Shown one piece after another: positions 59,992 to 64,000 of a stretch of DNA of 64,000 nucleotides (position 1 is the stretch's first letter; each line of letters starts with the position of its first letter). Source of the stretch: Clostridia bacterium. Lineage in GTDB: Bacteria > Bacillota > Clostridia > Oscillospirales > Acutalibacteraceae. The stretch covers positions 1 through 64,000 of the forward strand of contig CAAFXS010000028.1 in assembly GCA_900767025.1 (NCBI GenBank), in the 5' to 3' direction. The position numbers were made by a program, and so were the translations under genes. The notes under the pieces are model-generated. The model worked only from the letters and a program-made list of their open reading frames with translations, was not told the origin of the DNA and did no database searches.

Positions 59992-61910
59992 ATCTCATTA
60001 TCCTCCGTAATTTTTTCTCCGTCATCGGGAGATTTTTCCTTATTTTTTGAAAAGATTATAAACGCTGCAAAGGGCAGACAAGTAAGCATTGGGATAACAT
60101 ATCTCATATAAGCCAAAGGACCTACAAAGCAAATTACATAGTTCGCAAAGATAGGCAGGCAGGCAAGCAGTTCCTTATGCTTCTTTCGCCTCAGCGCTGC
60201 AAGAAACAACACAACATATGCCCAAGTGTATGATGAAAACTCAAATAACACGCTGATTAAAGGAACTCTTGCAATGGTATACAGACTTTGGGAAAGCAAT
60301 GCCTTTGCCTCCTGTGTTGACTGTGGATTTTCAAGTCCTTCTAAATACTGGGGTATTAATTTATCGTTAACACCGTTAACATACAAATAATCCCAATTTG
60401 AGAAAAATGTAAACCAACTGAAATTCAAATTCAAAAATGCTTCAATATAAACATCGGGATGCTTTATCAGCTGAGAAGCCCAGGTTTTGAAATAATCGAT
60501 TAAATCGTCGGTTGTGGCATTTTTATTAAATGTATCTTTTACATTATCACTTCTGTCGGGAACATACCTTTCGCCGATTTCTTCAAGGGTATATTCATTA
60601 CCGCCTAGTACAGTCAGAATGCTTTCTTCCTCCTCGGGTGTAATTTCATCACCGTATTCAGCAATATAGCGAGCAGTCTGCTGAAAAGGAACTGAAAGCA
60701 TTTCCCTTGGGCTGCCTTGGTTAATTCCCATAGCGTCAAAGAAAAATCCCTGATAGCCGAACTTGAATATAATAAGCGGAATAATCAAAACACAGCCAAT
60801 TTTTAAAAGGAATTTTTTATCCTTTCTGAAATGGATAATCACAAAGGGTACAAGCAAAAGCACAAGGTAAAAGCCATTGTTTCTCACAAGCATCAGCAGC
60901 ATTACAAATACAGACAAGGCAAAATACTTGAATTTTGTGAACCCATGGGGATTTCTGAATGCGTCATACAGAAGTATTGTCATCACAAGTAGAGCAATAG
61001 TAAACGGAGTATCCTTAAATAATGACATTCCCCACAGTGGAAACAACGGGAACAAAGCAAAGAAAGCATATGTCAGCCTAACCATCTTTTTTGACATTCC
61101 GAACTCTCTTAATTTAAGAGTGCAGTAAGCCAAGCTACCTGCAAGGAAAATGCACTGGATAACGGCAAAAAGCTCTGTTCCGATAGCATATGAGCCTAAA
61201 AGCTCACCGATTTTAAGAAAAACACCCAAAAGCACCGTGTGGAAAACAGGATGATGATTGGTCAGGAGAATATCGCTCGGCTCTCTTACAACAGTGCCCG
61301 GACTCCAGCAAAGCTCAACAATCCCGGTAAACTGACCAAACTGATCCCTGGTATCGGCCGCCATTGCTCCCGGCGCAAGGATAACCATATACGGTATCCA
61401 AAAAACAATCATAACTGCCGTCAGCACAATAAACTTTTTCACCCTTGGGACTTCGCCTGTTGTTAACTCAAAGTTAATTCTGTTAATTATATCGTATATA
61501 AAAAATACAAGTACGGCTATACCTATACCTTTTAATCCGGAGGTTACAACAGCGGTGGTACTGCCAAACACCTTGTCCCAGGAATTTGTGTAAAAATAGC
61601 TGTCACACAAAAGAAAAAACAGTGACGCAATTAACGAAAAAGGAATATTCCACTTTAAATTCCTCTTGTCCACCTTCGGTATCAAATACAAAAATGCAAC
61701 AAAGGCTAAAATGACGAAGAATAACACCGTATATTTAGGCGAAGCTATTGAACTTTTTATTTGACTGATTGCCAAAATCAGCGAATTGCTCACCGTTTCC
61801 TTCAACTGCGGGTCAACCTTATGGGTGCCGTTTGAAACAACCAGAGCAAATGAAGATAACACAGCAAGTATAAATGCTTTTAAATACGGTTGTGTTTTGG
61901 CTTTAGGCAT
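59979..61910 (-). CDS. Large polytopic membrane protein (DUF6020-like, probable GT-C transferase)
   Basis: 643 residues from the ATG at 61910 (GGGAGGT upstream), about 12-14 membrane helices. A conserved extracellular loop early in the protein contains PGAMAADTRDQFGQF, then LLTNHHPVFHTVLLG, like the acidic loop of GT-C transferases. The C-terminal half has another large outer loop (about 415-525). With GtrA and a GtrB-like protein it resembles three-gene systems that decorate surface polymers, this being the final transferase. That role is inferred. Confidence 0.8.
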   Translation of the reverse strand: MPKAKTQPYLKAFILAVLSSFALVVSNGTHKVDPQLKETVSNSLILAISQIKSSIASPKYTVLFFVILAFVAFLYLIPKVDKRNLKWNIPFSLIASLFFLLCDSYFYTNSWDKVFGSTTAVVTSGLKGIGIAVLVFFIYDIINRINFELTTGEVPRVKKFIVLTAVMIVFWIPYMVILAPGAMAADTRDQFGQFTGIVELCWSPGTVVREPSDILLTNHHPVFHTVLLGVFLKIGELLGSYAIGTELFAVIQCIFLAGSLAYCTLKLREFGMSKKMVRLTYAFFALFPLFPLWGMSLFKDTPFTIALLVMTILLYDAFRNPHGFTKFKYFALSVFVMLLMLVRNNGFYLVLLLVPFVIIHFRKDKKFLLKIGCVLIIPLIIFKFGYQGFFFDAMGINQGSPREMLSVPFQQTARYIAEYGDEITPEEEESILTVLGGNEYTLEEIGERYVPDRSDNVKDTFNKNATTDDLIDYFKTWASQLIKHPDVYIEAFLNLNFSWFTFFSNWDYLYVNGVNDKLIPQYLEGLENPQSTQEAKALLSQSLYTIARVPLISVLFEFSSYTWAYVVLFLAALRRKKHKELLACLPIFANYVICFVGPLAYMRYVIPMLTCLPFAAFIIFSKNKEKSPDDGEKITEDNEIWIK

Positions 61911-62036
61911 AACCGTACCTCCCGAAATAATCACACAATGTAGTGCCTTAATATTTATATAATCACAATTTATTGTACCATTGATAATAAGAATTGTCAA
62001 TGTCAATTAAGATTATGCCCACTTTTTTGAAAACAA

Positions 62037-62065
62037 AAAGAACCTGCCATATAAGCAGGTTCTTT
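62037..62065. terminator. Terminator after rplQ
   Basis: AAAGAACCTGC (62037-62047) is perfectly complementary to 62055-62065, with A/T runs on both sides. It lies 20 bp past the rplQ stop. Confidence 0.85.
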
Positions 62066-62085
62066 GAAAATTATTCGATACTATC

Positions 62086-62427
62086 TTAAACAAGCTCTAT
62101 TATGCACATTTCAGCTGCATCACCGCGACGGGGGCCTGTTTTGATAATACGGCAGTAACCACCGTTTCTCTCTGCATACTTAGGAGCAATCTCATCAAAA
62201 AGCTTCTTAACAACATCTTCCTTTGTGATATAGGAAAGTGCCTGTCTTCTTGAATGAAGGGTATCGTTCTTGCCGAGAGTAATCATTTTCTCGGCCATAG
62301 CACGAACTTCCTTTGCTCTTGTAACGGTTGTTTCAATTTTGCCGTTTTCTAAAAGATAAGTAACCATACCTCTGAGCATAGCCTTTCTGTGGTCAGTCGG
62401 GCGGCCCAGCTTTCTGCTACCTGGCAT
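62086..62427 (-). CDS. rplQ: 50S ribosomal protein L17
   Basis: 113 residues: MPGSRKLGRPTDHRKAMLRG, then TTVTRAKEVRAMAEKMITLG and the closing GPRRGDAAEMCIIELV. Complete. It follows rpoA by 14 bp in the usual rpsD-rpoA-rplQ order. Confidence 0.98.
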   Translation of the reverse strand: MPGSRKLGRPTDHRKAMLRGMVTYLLENGKIETTVTRAKEVRAMAEKMITLGKNDTLHSRRQALSYITKEDVVKKLFDEIAPKYAERNGGYCRIIKTGPRRGDAAEMCIIELV

Positions 62428-62441
62428 TGAAATTCCCTCCT

Positions 62442-63398
62442 TTAGTCCTCTTCCTGACTGAGTCCGAAACCGAGTGAGCCAAGCTTAGCTACTACCTCGT
62501 CAAGTGACTTACGGCCAAGGTTTCTGACTTTCATCATATCTTCTTCTGATTTACCGATTAAATCTTCTACTGTGTTAATACCTGCCCTCTTCAGACAGTT
62601 AAATGAACGAACCGAAAGGTCAAGCTCTTCAATAGTCATTTCAAGAACCTTCTCTTTACTGTCGTCATCCTTTTCTACCATAATGTCCTGGTTGCCGATT
62701 TCTTCGGAAAGGTCAACAAAGAGCATCAAATGGTCGTTGAGGATTTTTGCAGCAAGTGAAGCTGCCTCATCAGCCGGAATAGTACCGTCTGTCTCTATAT
62801 CGAGAATAAGCTTGTCGAGGTCAGTCTGCTGACCTACTCTGGTGTTTTCAACAGTATAATTAACCTTAAGAACAGGTGTGTAAATAGAGTCAATAGCAAT
62901 GGTGCCGATGGGCAAATCCATAAGCTGCTTGTTTCTGTCGCAGGGAACATATCCTCTGCCGTGGTCTGCAGTAAGCTCCATAACCACATTTGCACCCTCA
63001 TCAAGATAAGCAATGTGAAGGTCAGGGTTAAGGATTTCAACATCAGCATCGTGCTTAATGTCGCCTGCAGTAATCTCACCCTCGCCGGAAGCCTCAATAT
63101 AAAGTGTCTTGGGGCTTTCGTCGTGGATTTTAAGAATAACACTCTTAAGATTAAGAACGATTTCAGTTACATCCTCTTTAACATGAGGAATTGTTGAAAA
63201 TTCGTGTAAAACACCATCAATCTTTACAGAAGTGAGAGCATATCCCGGAAGAGAAGAAAGAAGAACTCTTCTCATTCCGTTACCGAGAGTTGTGCCGAAG
63301 CCTCTTTCAAGAGGTTCAACAATAAATCTGCCGGTGCTCCTGCTTCCAACAGTAGAAACATCTACAATCTCGATTTTAGGCTTATCAATTTCTATCAT
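62442..63398 (-). CDS. rpoA: DNA-directed RNA polymerase subunit alpha
   Basis: 318 residues. The N-terminal assembly domain has RFIVEPLERGFGTTLGNGMR and RVLLSSLPGYA. The C-terminal domain (about 250-310) has ELDLSVRSFNCLKRAGINTV and RNLGRKSLDEV, which contacts UP elements and regulators. Full length. Between rpsD and rplQ. Confidence 0.98.
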   Translation of the reverse strand: MIEIDKPKIEIVDVSTVGSRSTGRFIVEPLERGFGTTLGNGMRRVLLSSLPGYALTSVKIDGVLHEFSTIPHVKEDVTEIVLNLKSVILKIHDESPKTLYIEASGEGEITAGDIKHDADVEILNPDLHIAYLDEGANVVMELTADHGRGYVPCDRNKQLMDLPIGTIAIDSIYTPVLKVNYTVENTRVGQQTDLDKLILDIETDGTIPADEAASLAAKILNDHLMLFVDLSEEIGNQDIMVEKDDDSKEKVLEMTIEELDLSVRSFNCLKRAGINTVEDLIGKSEEDMMKVRNLGRKSLDEVVAKLGSLGFGLSQEED

Positions 63399-63463
63399 TT
63401 AAAAGCCTCCTAAAAATTTGTTGTATTTTGTTTTCGCTAAATAACAGCCAATGAAGGAAGCTA

Positions 63464-64000
63464 TTATTTAGAGTAGAACTCAACGATTAAATGCTCTTCA
63501 ACAGGAGTTGCAATTTCATCTCTCTCAGGGAGCTTAACAACCTTTGCTTCCATAGCATCTTTATTAACATCAATCCACTGAGGAACAGGGCGTGATGCGT
63601 TGGACTCAACGAGAGACTTGAACTCGTCTGTGGACTTGCTTCTCTCTCTTACGGCAACAACATCGCCTGCCTTAAGAAGGTATGACGGAATATCAACCTT
63701 ATTACCGTTAACAGTGAAGTGAGCATGGTTAACAAGCTGACGAGCCTGTGCTCTTGAGCTTGCGAAGCCTGCTGTGTATACAAAGTTGTCTAAACGGCTT
63801 TCACAAAGCTGGAGAAGGTTTGTACCTGTAACGCCTGCCTTGCGCTCTGCCATAAGGAAATACTTGTGGAACTGTCCCTCTGCGATACCGTAGTAACGGC
63901 GAGCGGACTGCTTTGCACGAAGCTGAAGGCCGTATTCCGAAGCCTTCTTTCTGTTTTGGCCATGCTGACCGGGAGCGTATGAACGACGCTCTATTGCACA
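63464..64000 (-). CDS. rpsD: 30S ribosomal protein S4, 5' end beyond the window
   Basis: 178 codons to the stop at 63464, with the frame open to the window edge. RRSYAPGQHGQNRKKASEYG, LRAKQSARRYYGI and the S4 RNA-binding domain (FASSRAQARQLVNHAHFTVN) identify it. An internal Met at 63853 is not the start. About 20 N-terminal residues are missing. It nucleates 30S assembly and, in Firmicutes, represses its own mRNA; no leader is visible in the window. Confidence 0.97.
   Translation of the reverse strand, partial: CAIERRSYAPGQHGQNRKKASEYGLQLRAKQSARRYYGIAEGQFHKYFLMAERKAGVTGTNLLQLCESRLDNFVYTAGFASSRAQARQLVNHAHFTVNGNKVDIPSYLLKAGDVVAVRERSKSTDEFKSLVESNASRPVPQWIDVNKDAMEAKVVKLPERDEIATPVEEHLIVEFYSK

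Noticed and set aside
1..64000. CRISPR array, tRNA or rRNA genes
   Set aside because: No regularly spaced direct repeats, no tRNA cloverleaf ends and no rRNA segments were seen on reading the intergenic regions. A tRNAscan/Infernal run would be needed to exclude them fully.

Overview
The window looks like a chromosomal segment of an anaerobic, spore-forming gut Firmicute of class Clostridia, probably Oscillospirales/Ruminococcaceae-like. The evidence is sporulation sigma-G, Asn/Gln-tRNA amidotransferase GatCAB, a T-box leader, a dockerin-bearing leucine-rich-repeat protein, several cytoplasmic glycosidases, and strong GGAGG ribosome sites with many TTG/GTG starts. No species can be named from the sequence alone.

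Positions 1 to about 8970 are the right-hand part of an integrated mobilisable element. A relaxase (cut by the window edge) and a MobC-like gene lie at the left, and a TnpV-type gene lies at the right. Between them is an AT-rich cargo operon of eleven mostly unrecognised genes on the minus strand. It runs from a consensus promoter (7544-7572) to an intrinsic terminator (1231-1264). The cargo includes two P-loop kinase-like proteins, a HAD phosphatase and an EEP-fold nuclease/phosphatase. No integrase is inside the window.

From 9036 the sequence is ordinary chromosome. 9-16 kb holds a DUF711/ACT pair, a PHP phosphatase, an Lrp regulator with an aminotransferase, ispE, an iron-dependent alcohol dehydrogenase, and a GNAT acetyltransferase behind a leader-peptide attenuator. 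16-34 kb is rich in carbohydrate genes. It holds a GH2 beta-galactosidase, a cytoplasmic sialidase and the operon nahK - split GH136-like lacto-N-biosidase - GH112 lacto-N-biose phosphorylase. Together these could process sialylated and galacto-N-biose/lacto-N-biose glycans (mucin or milk oligosaccharides) inside the cell. Two Na+ symporters, a LysR regulator and sigG are interspersed.

34-41 kb has a MacA/MacB-like efflux pair without its ATPase and a purine operon (purE-purM-purN-purO-purD). 41-48 kb has a secreted LRR/dockerin protein, a membrane protein, a GH3 beta-glucosidase and a divergent HTH/SLOG pair. 48-54 kb is aspS-gatC-gatA-gatB behind a T-box whose specifier reads best as AAC (Asn), which fits tRNA-dependent asparagine formation. 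54-62 kb has a GPH sugar symporter, efp, aroQ, rpsU and a GtrA/GT2/polytopic-membrane-protein operon. The window ends in the rpsD-rpoA-rplQ ribosomal block.

The less obvious signals are (1) the attenuator before the GNAT gene, whose antiterminator pairs with the last codons of the leader peptide; (2) a roughly 110-bp modular intergenic repeat in two inverted copies with conserved blocks but exchanged hairpins; (3) the split GH136/GH112/NahK operon without signal peptides; (4) the Asn-type T-box on aspS; and (5) the uncharacterised cargo operon.
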